A stretch of 15,505 nucleotides of DNA from Gammaproteobacteria bacterium. Lineage in GTDB: Bacteria > Pseudomonadota > Gammaproteobacteria > Pseudomonadales > Azotimanducaceae. The stretch spans positions 3,693-19,197 of the forward strand of contig PAMR01000021.1 of the NCBI GenBank assembly GCA_002708205.1. The letters are read 5' to 3'. Each line of letters opens with the position of its first letter. The stretch's first letter is position 1. Under the pieces are notes generated by a model. That model saw only the letters and a list, made by a program, of their open reading frames with translations, searched no databases and was not told where the DNA came from. Positions 1 through 7,011 of the stretch are shown here, piece by piece. The position numbers were made by a program, and so were the translations under genes.

Positions 1-1127
1 TATCCTTTTTTTGTTAGTTCGATTTCGTGTGCGATCGAGGAGAGAGTAATGGTTTGATTCGATTCGCCGTACGGTTTGCCGTCTATAGTAATGTTCACCT
101 CAGAAGGCTTGGTTTCGATTTGTATATCACCCATTAGTATCTCTAATGGGATTTTTATATTTCGCTGTTCGTTAGAACGTACTTGAACAGCACGTTCTGT
201 TGCTGCGTATCCAACTTTAAAAACTTTTAACAGGTGCTGCTCGTTTGGTGTGACTGAGATATTAAGAGGCGAGCTACCTAGAAATACGCCATCCAGAGTC
301 ACGCTAGCCCCGGATGGAGTGGTGGAGATTGATACAAGTCCTTCTACTTTTTTCAGTTCAATTGATGGAAGGGTAATAGGCTTTCCGGCTTCCACAACGA
401 TAATGTCATTCCATGATTGAAAGCCGGGTGCAACGACTGTGATATTGCGCCTGCCATCAAGGATTTCCACTGGCCCTGGGGTTTTGAACCCTGTGTCCTC
501 TTGGTCTACAAAAACCTGGGCGTTATTAGGATTGGAAGGTATGGTGACGTCAGCCCAGTTGGGAATTAGCGTTTGACGCACCTCTTGGTTCAGTTCTTTT
601 CCTTCGATTGTTGTTTCTAGAATTGCTTTTTTATAACGAGGAGTCTTAAAGACAAACACGGTCTCTCCCGCAGGCACATTCGCCTGGAACGGAGTAACCC
701 CCAGGGGTTTATTTTCTAGCAGTACTTCTACTCCAGGCGGCTGAGTTGTGAACGACACTCTTCCTGGAAGCTTTTGCATTGTATGGCTTAAGACTTGGTT
801 CCTTCGATCATCGATTTCATGCTCAAAATCGCTATCGTAGTAGCCTTCTGCTTTCGTTTCGATGCGATACCGGCCTTCTCGAAGCAGGTAGATCTCGCCA
901 AGTGGTAGCGAGAAACCTCCTGATATTTTCATTTCGGAGATGTTTGGTTCGATTACGATTTGTACGGATTTTGCCGTAAATATAAACCAAAGGAACCACA
1001 GGATCAGAGCAGATAGGAAGGCAGTAACTAACTTCCATCGACTAAGTCCTAGGGAATGAGTGGTCTTCTCTTCCGTTGGTGTGAAGGCGCTCGGTGTGAG
1101 TCCCGATGGCTGTTTTTTTTCTACCAA
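1..1127 (-). CDS. Membrane-anchored multi-PEGA-repeat protein, C-terminus cut by window edge
   Basis: The reading frame is open on the minus strand from 1127 to the left edge (375 codons, no stop). It follows the upstream TPR/PEGA gene after 4 nt. The only sensible start is TTG at 1127; an in-frame TTG at 1154 is possible, and no in-frame ATG precedes the membrane segment. Residues 1-32 are polar and probably cytoplasmic. Residues 33-51 form one hydrophobic segment rich in W, F and L. The rest is a string of beta-rich units of about 70 residues with the PEGA signature of short sugar-binding-like surface domains (PPGVEV...LGVTPF, PSGASVTLDGVFLGSSPL, PSEVNITIDGKPYG), beginning near residues 55, 121, 190, 261 and 333. 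PEGA domains are usually extracytoplasmic and thought to bind surface or peptidoglycan partners. In other genomes such N-termini can be followed by a SUMF1/formylglycine-type enzyme domain, but whether that applies here lies outside the window. Identity as a PEGA protein is firm; its role is unknown. Confidence 0.85.
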   Translation of the reverse strand, partial: MVEKKQPSGLTPSAFTPTEEKTTHSLGLSRWKLVTAFLSALILWFLWFIFTAKSVQIVIEPNISEMKISGGFSLPLGEIYLLREGRYRIETKAEGYYDSDFEHEIDDRRNQVLSHTMQKLPGRVSFTTQPPGVEVLLENKPLGVTPFQANVPAGETVFVFKTPRYKKAILETTIEGKELNQEVRQTLIPNWADVTIPSNPNNAQVFVDQEDTGFKTPGPVEILDGRRNITVVAPGFQSWNDIIVVEAGKPITLPSIELKKVEGLVSISTTPSGASVTLDGVFLGSSPLNISVTPNEQHLLKVFKVGYAATERAVQVRSNEQRNIKIPLEILMGDIQIETKPSEVNITIDGKPYGESNQTITLSSIAHEIELTKKG

Positions 1128-1131
1128 TTGC

Positions 1132-2679
1132 CTAGATCCGCTCGTTACATGCAATAGTTACCGGATCCATATTTTTCGATACGACTATTGTCTTTCTAAC
1201 ATCTCTGCAACCATCACGACTTCCGACCACAGTGTATCTTCCTGGCCGCAACGAAATCACACTTCTTGTAAAACTCCCAAAAAGCCCGATTTTGTTTATT
1301 CTCACATCGGTAACGTTGTCGGAAAGGAGAATTAAAGAAATAGGTGTCGAAGCTTCAGCTAGTATCTTTTCAAATTTCAAAAATCGCTCATCGAAATATT
1401 TGGATTGGCCTGTGAGTCCAGAAGCATTAGTGATTAAATTCTTGGCTCTAGAGAATGCATCGTCATTGGAGAGTTCGTCTGGGTCGGCAATAAAGGATTC
1501 GATCTGATCGGTAGTATTGATGAAGGTCTGAAGTTTGAATTTGCCTTCTCTGGCAAAAGTTAGAGAAGCATCGATTTCTAACGCGGCTTCATAATCTAAC
1601 AAAGCATCTCCCCAGTCGCCGATATTTTCTTTTTCCAACGCACTTATTTTCAACGTTTGTATGCGTGTGAGTGTCTTGTTTTGGACCGTTTGTTGAATTC
1701 CTGCAAGCGCCTCCAAATTCTCAGGATTCTCCATCAATATATCTTGAAAGAGCTTCTCTGCTTGTATGTAGTTTTTGTCATCGAGTGCGCTAAAGGCACT
1801 CGATAATTGGTCCTTAAGCTTTTTGATCGATAATTCGTTCTCGAGCAGTTTAGCCCTCTCTACTATGTCTGCGGCTAATGGGTCCATATCTAATATAGAT
1901 TCGAGTTGTGCATGAGCCGATTCAACATCTCCCTGTAGCTCAGCTCTTTCACTTTGAAGAATTAAATTGAGTATCTCGGGGATCAGTTTTGCTCGCGACA
2001 ACCCCTTAGTAGCAGTTGGATCGCCAGGCATAATAGCTAGCGCTTGGTTGAAAGAGCCCGTTGCACTGACCTCGTCTCGGATGGCAAGTGCCGCTAATCC
2101 CTCATTAATAGAGAGTGCGTACAAGTTTTCTCCTTCTTGTATTAGTTGCTGCAAATTCACGGTAGCACTTGCATAACTCGTCAAAGCTTGATCGTAGGAT
2201 TCTTCGAGGAAGCGCTGGTCGGCTTGGTTTGCTTCTTCGAGTACATAGTTATATTTGGATTGTCCCCACACTGAGACATTCATTTTGTCTTCAAGTTGTA
2301 TTTGTAAACTTACGAATTCCGCGAGCTGGGTCTGAGCCTTTTTCCGAGCTCGTTGTCGCTCGGATTCCTCAAATGGGGGACGCAGAGATTCTTCCCTATT
2401 GGGTGTCTCCACTTTGGACTGCGTGTTGCTAACTTCGGAAGTGGGGTTATTGTTAGGTGTTGCATCCGAAACTGTGTTAGTGGGAATAGTGATATAGATC
2501 ATGAAACCAATTATCCCGAGCAACAGTAAAAGGCAGATGAAAAAGAACATCCGGATCCCACCCTTTGCCACGGCTGTTTCGTCTTGAAACTCAGAAGTCA
2601 GGGAGACCTCAGACGGAGTAATAGTGATCGATTCGTTATTTTCAGATGGATTGTTCGTATTCGTCATTTTTATCGTCAT
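1132..2679 (-). CDS. Single-pass membrane TPR protein with C-terminal PEGA-like domain
   Basis: 515 aa if the first ATG is used; a second ATG four codons on (2667) is equally plausible, since neither has a strong ribosome binding site. Residues 1-43 are polar and probably cytoplasmic, and residues 44-65 are one transmembrane segment (FFFICLLLLLGIIGF). A low-complexity Asn/Ser/Thr/Pro linker (66-100) is followed by a charged helical region (105-185). Residues about 186-380 hold several TPR-like helix pairs; SYDQALTSY, ATGSFNQALAIMPGDP, NYIQAEKLFQDILMENPENLEAL and DWGDALLDYEAALEIDASL are the clearest. Residues 446-512 resemble a PEGA domain (LRPGRYTVVGSRDGCRDVRKTI). The start overlaps the 3' end of the upstream lipoprotein gene, and the stop lies 4 nt before the multi-PEGA gene, so the genes are probably co-transcribed and translationally coupled. 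The topology suggests a periplasmic scaffold. No enzymatic motif is visible. Confidence 0.9.
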   Translation of the reverse strand: MTIKMTNTNNPSENNESITITPSEVSLTSEFQDETAVAKGGIRMFFFICLLLLLGIIGFMIYITIPTNTVSDATPNNNPTSEVSNTQSKVETPNREESLRPPFEESERQRARKKAQTQLAEFVSLQIQLEDKMNVSVWGQSKYNYVLEEANQADQRFLEESYDQALTSYASATVNLQQLIQEGENLYALSINEGLAALAIRDEVSATGSFNQALAIMPGDPTATKGLSRAKLIPEILNLILQSERAELQGDVESAHAQLESILDMDPLAADIVERAKLLENELSIKKLKDQLSSAFSALDDKNYIQAEKLFQDILMENPENLEALAGIQQTVQNKTLTRIQTLKISALEKENIGDWGDALLDYEAALEIDASLTFAREGKFKLQTFINTTDQIESFIADPDELSNDDAFSRAKNLITNASGLTGQSKYFDERFLKFEKILAEASTPISLILLSDNVTDVRINKIGLFGSFTRSVISLRPGRYTVVGSRDGCRDVRKTIVVSKNMDPVTIACNERI

Positions 2680-3916
2680 CTTCGGTAAAAATTACAGATT
2701 GACCAGGCTCAGGTTTTAGTTCTACCGGAATTGGTTGGCCCAATTCTTCGAGATAAAGACGTTTAAGAATACGTCTCAATTCGGTGTACTGTTCATCCAC
2801 CGTTCCCTGTAAAGAAAGCGTTTGATTTTCCAGTTCGATAGTGTGAGGCATTATTTCTGTTTCGGCCGACACGCCGAGTTCCTGTAAAACCTCGCTATGG
2901 AGTTTCGCATTAGCGCGTTTTTCGATTCCACTTTTTACCAGTGCGGCCCCACCAATTATGGACACGGCCCCACCGTAATTTGCCATGCGATCAGCTGAAG
3001 ATTGTCCAGCCACACCGCTGACGATAGCCGCAGCTCCAACCCAGGTTCTCGATTTTGCCTTATTTCGTTCCTCTCGGAAGGCTATTGCCTCATCGTAAGT
3101 CGCCCGGCGCCAATCGTGGTACGGCAAAAACATGGCTTGAGCAAAAGTCGCGTAGTATTCATCGAGAGTATCGATGAAGAGATATTCTCGCTCCCTTATT
3201 TTTCTTATTTGTTCTAACATTGGGTCATTGTCTGCTGGCAGGCGGCGCACCTCATAATTGTTAGGCGAAATCTCTACGACATGGTTACTGAACGCATCAG
3301 GAGAGAAATCTAGTGCGAATTTCATTTCAGCTGTCCTACGTATCTCATGAATCTCCGAATCGGTAAGCTGTTCGCGTATGGACAACATATCGTCGGCTAG
3401 TCGCTTGTAAGTTGCCTGATAAGGATCTATCTCCTTTGGGACGATATCGTCGTAGGCGTATTTGCTTGCAAGTGTTTCATACACTTTATCGAACCAGATG
3501 ATTCCACGAGCGTCCGATACTTTTGCCTTAAGAATCATTCTTTCTCCGTCAGAGTGCACGATTTGTCCCGATACCGTGACGTCGACGGCATGTGTTTCGC
3601 GCGGTACAACGCGTACTGCTCCCCAGTTGCCAGTGGACTGAATGAGGTTTTTGAAGAAGAAAGGCATGTAATTTGACTCGGCTCGCCTAATCTCAGTTTG
3701 TATATTGGATTCTTCTAGTTTTTCAAACGAGTCTGGTACGTTAGGGTCAAAGACTGCCACACCGATATCAAGAAGAAGCGATTCGGATATTTCCAGTGTT
3801 GATTGGGCAGGAGGGGTTAAGTCAACAGTTCTCACAGTGTGTGAAACGCAACCAAGTAAGCAAATACCTAGGAAGAGAGCGCTAAATGTCTTCGAGTGTT
3901 TCTGAAGTACTAACAT
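2642..3916 (-). CDS. Predicted lipoprotein with Gly/Ala-rich hydrophobic hairpin, function unknown
   Basis: 424 aa from the ATG at 3916, two bases after the stop of the upstream gene. An in-frame ATG at 3955 exists, but it would put 13 extra residues before the signal peptide and overlap the upstream gene. From 3916 the protein opens with a short basic n-region, a hydrophobic core and a lipobox LLGC with Cys23, so a lipidated, probably outer-membrane, protein is expected. Residues about 47-157 form an alpha/beta domain (LLLDIGVAVFDPNVP, later VTVSGQIVHSDGERM and KAKVSDARGIIWFDKVYET), reminiscent of periplasmic domains that assemble beta-sheets in envelope complexes. Residues 235-290 are charged helix. 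Residues 290-328 are a Gly/Ala-rich segment with two short hydrophobic stretches that could insert as a hairpin. The C-terminal 80 residues are helical and end in a very acidic tail. I do not recognise a named family; it clearly belongs to the surrounding envelope cluster. Confidence 0.85.
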   Translation of the reverse strand: MLVLQKHSKTFSALFLGICLLGCVSHTVRTVDLTPPAQSTLEISESLLLDIGVAVFDPNVPDSFEKLEESNIQTEIRRAESNYMPFFFKNLIQSTGNWGAVRVVPRETHAVDVTVSGQIVHSDGERMILKAKVSDARGIIWFDKVYETLASKYAYDDIVPKEIDPYQATYKRLADDMLSIREQLTDSEIHEIRRTAEMKFALDFSPDAFSNHVVEISPNNYEVRRLPADNDPMLEQIRKIREREYLFIDTLDEYYATFAQAMFLPYHDWRRATYDEAIAFREERNKAKSRTWVGAAAIVSGVAGQSSADRMANYGGAVSIIGGAALVKSGIEKRANAKLHSEVLQELGVSAETEIMPHTIELENQTLSLQGTVDEQYTELRRILKRLYLEELGQPIPVELKPEPGQSVIFTEDDDKNDEYEQSI

Positions 3917-3918
3917 GC

Positions 3919-5058
3919 TCAGGAATCCGATTTGTACCGACGATAGTCGTTCCATAAAGCTTCTCGCAAATTTGGATCGGTCTCGGCCATAGCTGCCTCG
4001 CGCAATTGCCGAGCTACCACGTCATCGTCCCTAGCATCGGGGATGTCGGGAGGTACAGCACTAGGTGCAGGAGCTGACCGTGGCCCAGGGTAATTTGCGT
4101 TGGCGGCGCTCTGACGAACAGCCCCCCCAGGTGACGCACCCTCTCCACTGCCGGGGGTGCCAGCAATATCTTGGTTTCCTGTTTCTTGACTACCTCCGGT
4201 GCCGTTCCCTTCGGCTCCATTGCCTTGTTGTGCTTCATCGTTGTCTGTCAGAACGGTCTCTCTACCCTCTAGAATTTCCCCATCAAATACGCCCAGTTGT
4301 TTTTCGAATTCTTCGTCACCGCCTGAACCATAGTCTGCATTGTCTTTTCCATCAGTTTCCTCGCTACCCGAAGCACTTGTATCGTCCGACGTGCCGTCGG
4401 ATCCATCTTCTTCCCCGTCCCCGGTAGGAATATATGCTCCAGTCTCCCAACCATCGTTCTCGTCTGAGTTTTCTTGTGAGGTTTGTCGATCACCTGATGG
4501 ACTTGATTCGGCCGCCGGTCCGTTCGAAGCGTTGGCCTCAGTTTCGTCACTGTCTCCAGTAGAGTCATTGTCAGTATCCTGTTGCGAGTTGCCCTGTTTC
4601 CCGCTGTTGGCTGATTGCTGATCTCCTGATTCTTGTTTCTGCGAACCTTGTTCTTGTCCCTGTTCTTGATCTTGGCCAGCTCGGGTATCGTTTTGTTGTT
4701 TTTCGCCATCTTGTGCGGTGGACTCAGCCGAAGATCGAGAAGGTTCTGAATCTTTCGACTGGTTTTTTTGAGTAGTCCCACTGTTGGACGGATTTGTTTG
4801 GGATTTTTGTTTTCGTTGGCTTTGTTGGTTGGGAGTACTTTTTGAGCTTGACTTACTGGGAGTACTTTTTGAACTCGGCTTACTGGGCGAACTTTTGGGT
4901 GTGCTCGGTTTGCTTGGAGTACTTTGTGAACTAGGGGTAGATGGTGTGGGAATCGATGGCATGGGTGGTGGTGGAAGTGTACGTTGGTTACAAGCGACCA
5001 AGAAAATAAGGGTGCCTAAGACTAAAATTCTGAAAGTAATCAACGGGCTTAGGTTCAT
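3919..5058 (-). CDS. Low-complexity acidic lipoprotein with ordered C-terminal tail
   Basis: 379 aa. The ATG has a good ribosome binding site (GGAG, 7 nt upstream). The N-terminus is a lipoprotein signal with lipobox LVAC (Cys23). Residues about 28-75 are Pro/Ser/Thr/Lys repeats (SKPS, SKST units), residues 75-180 are Gln/Ser/Asn/Asp-rich, and residues 180-330 are strongly acidic and Gly/Ser-rich. All of this is predicted to be disordered. The last 45 residues differ: they are charged and helical (ARDDDVVARQLREAAM, then DPNLREALWNDYRRYK), which suggests a short docking helix held at the end of a long flexible tether. The DNA coding the Ser/Lys region contains tandem repeats. The stop is 2 nt before the next lipoprotein's ATG. 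A cell-wall-spanning tether is an inference from composition only. Confidence 0.85.
   Translation of the reverse strand: MNLSPLITFRILVLGTLIFLVACNQRTLPPPPMPSIPTPSTPSSQSTPSKPSTPKSSPSKPSSKSTPSKSSSKSTPNQQSQRKQKSQTNPSNSGTTQKNQSKDSEPSRSSAESTAQDGEKQQNDTRAGQDQEQGQEQGSQKQESGDQQSANSGKQGNSQQDTDNDSTGDSDETEANASNGPAAESSPSGDRQTSQENSDENDGWETGAYIPTGDGEEDGSDGTSDDTSASGSEETDGKDNADYGSGGDEEFEKQLGVFDGEILEGRETVLTDNDEAQQGNGAEGNGTGGSQETGNQDIAGTPGSGEGASPGGAVRQSAANANYPGPRSAPAPSAVPPDIPDARDDDVVARQLREAAMAETDPNLREALWNDYRRYKSDS
4831..4884 (-). repeat. Two tandem 27-nt repeats inside the low-complexity lipoprotein gene
   Basis: 4831-4857 and 4858-4884 are near-identical 27-nt copies, both starting GGGAGTACTTTTTGA on the plus strand and differing at a few bases. 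They encode two consecutive 9-residue units (SKSSSKSTP-type) on the minus strand. A more diverged third copy follows. In-frame units like this expand and contract by slippage, so copy number may vary between strains. Confidence 0.8.
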
Positions 5059-5072
5059 CGTTTACTCCGTCT

Positions 5073-5273
5073 CTATTGGCGAATATGTTTTGTCAAAGCA
5101 AGTGCGAGCTGCTTTGATAGGAATGTGTGGTGAATTTGGTTAGACGAATAAAGACGAGTATTCCAATCATGTATGTGTAACAAAAAGGTACTAGATGGAA
5201 AAAGTACAAGTAATTTCGTGAAAAGGATGTAAAGGCTTTTCGTTAATTCTTTATTTTGTACGAGTCTATTCAT
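5073..5273 (-). CDS. Possible small ORF upstream of the lipoprotein genes
   Basis: A 66-codon frame begins at ATG 5273, preceded by GAGG at a reasonable distance, and ends 14 nt before the start of the low-complexity lipoprotein gene. Its product is Leu/Thr/Lys/His-rich, with a moderately hydrophobic stretch at residues 13-33 and no recognisable motif. Composition and the overlapping promoter-like sequence argue that it may be untranslated leader rather than a gene. It is listed because it is the only open frame in the 287-nt gap between the TPR/TonB-C gene and the lipoprotein gene. Confidence 0.2.
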   Translation of the reverse strand: MNRLVQNKELTKSLYILFTKLLVLFPSSTFLLHIHDWNTRLYSSNQIHHTFLSKQLALALTKHIRQ

Positions 5274-5297
5274 AGATCGCCTCTATACAAAATTCAA
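5269..5297 (-). promoter_or_regulatory. Candidate sigma70-type promoter for the lipoprotein/TPR/PEGA genes
   Basis: On the minus strand, TTGAAT (5297-5292) is followed after 17 nt by TATGAA (5274-5269). This matches four or five of six bases at each box with ideal spacing. It would give a leader of about 205 nt before the lipoprotein ATG at 5058. The TTGAAT lies in an 11-nt word, ACACTTGAATT, that recurs upstream of the TPR/TonB-C gene. The evidence is sequence likeness only. Confidence 0.35.
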
Positions 5298-5345
5298 GTG
5301 TGGTGTTCTTAGCATATACGACCAATTACCCTTGATGTCTAGGAA

Positions 5346-6638
5346 TTAATTGTTTGTGTTCCTACCCCCCGAATTACCTGCAATACGAGGGAAGTAAGTG
5401 AACCGGTGCTCCAACCGAACATCGTTAAGACTGCGCGCCTTCCCTTTTTCGAACGCTGGCCGATAGCGAGCTCTTTTGATTTCTCGTTTGATCTTGGTTT
5501 CCATCATGCCGCGCGGCTCGGTACGCAGGGTTTCTATGCTAGTTATTTTACCTTTCTGGTTGATAGACAGAGAAAGTTCCACAATTCCCTCGAGGGGTGC
5601 GCCACGTAGATTCTCGGGGGGTGGCTTGGGGTTATTGGGTAATGGAAGAAATATGGGTTTTCCGTAGCGTAATTCTTGATCTAATAGTCCTTGATCTGAG
5701 GTTTCCAATTGACGCCAGACATCTTCGTACAAGGTATAAGCCCGGCTGTCCTGACCAAATAGTAGGTACCAGTCCGCCAGGTCAAGCATGGCTACAGCGA
5801 TATCTTGTTTAGTCGATAAGGGGTTTGTCCTCAGCATATTGACTACATCAAGTAGGGCTCTCTCTCCAGGTGCAAAATTGTTTATGGAAGTTCGAGGCTG
5901 CCGAATAGGATCCTGTGGGGGCCCTGCCGATCGTGAAAGGGTCGTATCTTGTCGCGATGGCATTTCAGATGGTCTAAAGCGCTCTAATCGATAGGTCATC
6001 GCCTCGCCTTTGTATGCTCGAATTACTTCGGGGTGACCCAAGCCATAATGTTTGATCGCAAGATCGCCAGCGAGTTCGTACAGGCTGCGTGCAGAAAAAA
6101 TGTTGTATGTTTGGGTATACCACTCTGCAAGACGAAATATTCCAGGAAGCATTAGCGGATCGAGTACGTTGAAGTTTCGTAACAGGACATTGTATGCATA
6201 CTCCTGGCGGTCGTTTGCTCGGTTTAATTCACCTCTTGCAAACATGGTAGCCGCCTCGCGATATACGATATCTACTTGCTTTGGATCGTGTAGACCGAGA
6301 TTGACTCGAGTCACATGGATTGCACGGTCGTATGCCTTCAGAGCGCCATCATAGTCTCCGAACTCGGTTAGAGCATCACCCAGAAGTACAAGCGGTACAG
6401 TTAGGTCGAGGTCATACCGGGATTCACGGCGTTCCACATTTCGGATTTGGTTCTCTGCTGCATTAATGGCAACCTCAAATTCCTTGGCTTGGATTTGTTT
6501 TCGAATGGTATTGGCGAAATTCACTGACTCTTCGTTCTCAACCGATAGCTCGAGTGAGATCGATTCATTCGCTAGTGCTGGTGTTACGATCACTAAAGTT
6601 ATAGGTAACGCCAGTATCAAGGAGAACGATCTTTGCAT
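5346..6638 (-). CDS. Secreted TPR protein with TonB-C-like C-terminal domain
   Basis: 430 aa from the ATG at 6638. This start is preferred over the ATG five codons upstream (6653) because GGAGG lies 8 nt before it and the signal peptide then begins properly (MQRSFSLILA..., likely cleavage after ALA at residue 23). Residues about 50-210 contain TPR-like helix pairs, including DALTEFGDYDGALKAYDRAI and a later YTQTYNIFSARSLYELAGDL, as in Gram-negative periplasmic TPR proteins. A Pro/Arg/Ser linker follows, then another TPR-like pair (LADWYLLFGQDSRAYTLYEDVW). Residues about 340-420 look like a TonB C-terminal fold (GIVELSLSINQKGKITSIE, then ARYRPAFEKGKA). There is no TonB-type transmembrane anchor, so it is probably a soluble periplasmic adaptor, not an energy transducer. 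It lies upstream of the lipoprotein/PEGA genes on the same strand, separated by 287 nt. Confidence 0.85.
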   Translation of the reverse strand: MQRSFSLILALPITLVIVTPALANESISLELSVENEESVNFANTIRKQIQAKEFEVAINAAENQIRNVERRESRYDLDLTVPLVLLGDALTEFGDYDGALKAYDRAIHVTRVNLGLHDPKQVDIVYREAATMFARGELNRANDRQEYAYNVLLRNFNVLDPLMLPGIFRLAEWYTQTYNIFSARSLYELAGDLAIKHYGLGHPEVIRAYKGEAMTYRLERFRPSEMPSRQDTTLSRSAGPPQDPIRQPRTSINNFAPGERALLDVVNMLRTNPLSTKQDIAVAMLDLADWYLLFGQDSRAYTLYEDVWRQLETSDQGLLDQELRYGKPIFLPLPNNPKPPPENLRGAPLEGIVELSLSINQKGKITSIETLRTEPRGMMETKIKREIKRARYRPAFEKGKARSLNDVRLEHRFTYFPRIAGNSGGRNTNN

Positions 6639-6673
6639 TAGTGGCGCCTCCATAATTTGTTCAAATTGTGCCT

Positions 6674-6706
6674 AATATTTGGATAAAAGACATCGAATTC
6701 AAGTGT
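6674..6706 (-). promoter_or_regulatory. Candidate promoter / shared upstream word for the TPR/TonB-C gene
   Basis: On the minus strand the word ACACTTGAATT (6706-6696) contains TTGAAT, followed 17 nt later by the weak -10-like AATATT (or TATTAG after 19 nt). The same 11-nt word sits upstream of the next unit of the cluster (5301-5291). It could be a shared -35 region or an operator. Support is limited to the repeat and the position 58 nt before the start codon. Confidence 0.3.
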
Positions 6707-6764
6707 TTAAGCATTCTTTCGAATAGCAGTGAGGGAAGATTACGCGATTCATACCCTAATCGGA

Positions 6765-6770
6765 TATGAT
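6765..6770 (+). promoter_or_regulatory. Possible -10 box giving a near-leaderless tusA transcript
   Basis: TATGAT ends 7 nt before the tusA ATG (6778). There is no good -35 match and no Shine-Dalgarno sequence between it and the ATG. If used, transcription would start at or next to the start codon. The call is weak and based on a single hexamer. Confidence 0.2.
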
Positions 6771-6777
6771 TTAGAGT

Positions 6778-7011
6778 ATGAAACAGGCGGATTTTGACAT
6801 TGATACGAAGGGTTTAGTTTGTCCTGAACCGCTAATGTTGGTGCGAAATAAAGTTAGAGATATCAAAGTAGGTGAATCAATACACATACTAGCGACTGAC
6901 CCGTCAACGCGCCGTGATTTCACCAACTACTGTCGATTTATGGGGCACCACCTCGATGAAAGCATAGAGAATGATGGTGTTTTCGAATACGTCATCACAA
7001 AGGGCGTTTAG
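6778..7011 (+). CDS. tusA: TusA-family sulfurtransferase (tRNA 2-thiouridine sulfur relay)
   Basis: 77 aa, the normal TusA length. The sulfur-carrying cysteine is Cys15 in the hallmark CPEP motif (KGLVCPEPLM), followed by the family's second conserved block (ATDPSTRRDFTNYCRFMGHHL). In E. coli, TusA takes persulfide sulfur from IscS and passes it to TusBCD for 2-thiolation of tRNA wobble uridine; it also affects Fe-S and molybdenum cofactor sulfur flow. No other tus gene is in this window. It heads a plus-strand run of five genes, and its stop codon abuts the TTG start of the next gene. A role as a generic TusA-like sulfur carrier cannot be excluded. Confidence 0.92.
   Translation: MKQADFDIDTKGLVCPEPLMLVRNKVRDIKVGESIHILATDPSTRRDFTNYCRFMGHHLDESIENDGVFEYVITKGV

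Noticed and set aside
832..1038. A 68-codon minus-strand ATG frame at the start of the PEGA region
   Set aside because: Out of frame with the 375-codon PEGA gene that covers the same bases; only the latter has domain content.
4065..4621. Plus-strand frames opposite the low-complexity lipoprotein gene
   Set aside because: Antisense to a repetitive gene with a convincing signal peptide and ribosome binding site; the open frames follow from the biased codon composition.
4269..4781. A 170-codon minus-strand frame rich in Lys, Arg and Thr
   Set aside because: It lies wholly inside the low-complexity lipoprotein gene in another frame; its composition is the frame-shifted image of the Ser/Gln/Asp repeats and it has no motif of its own.
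5346..6638. A true TonB energy transducer
   Set aside because: The C-terminus looks TonB-like, but the N-terminus is a cleavable signal peptide and TPR region, without the membrane anchor and Pro-rich linker of TonB.
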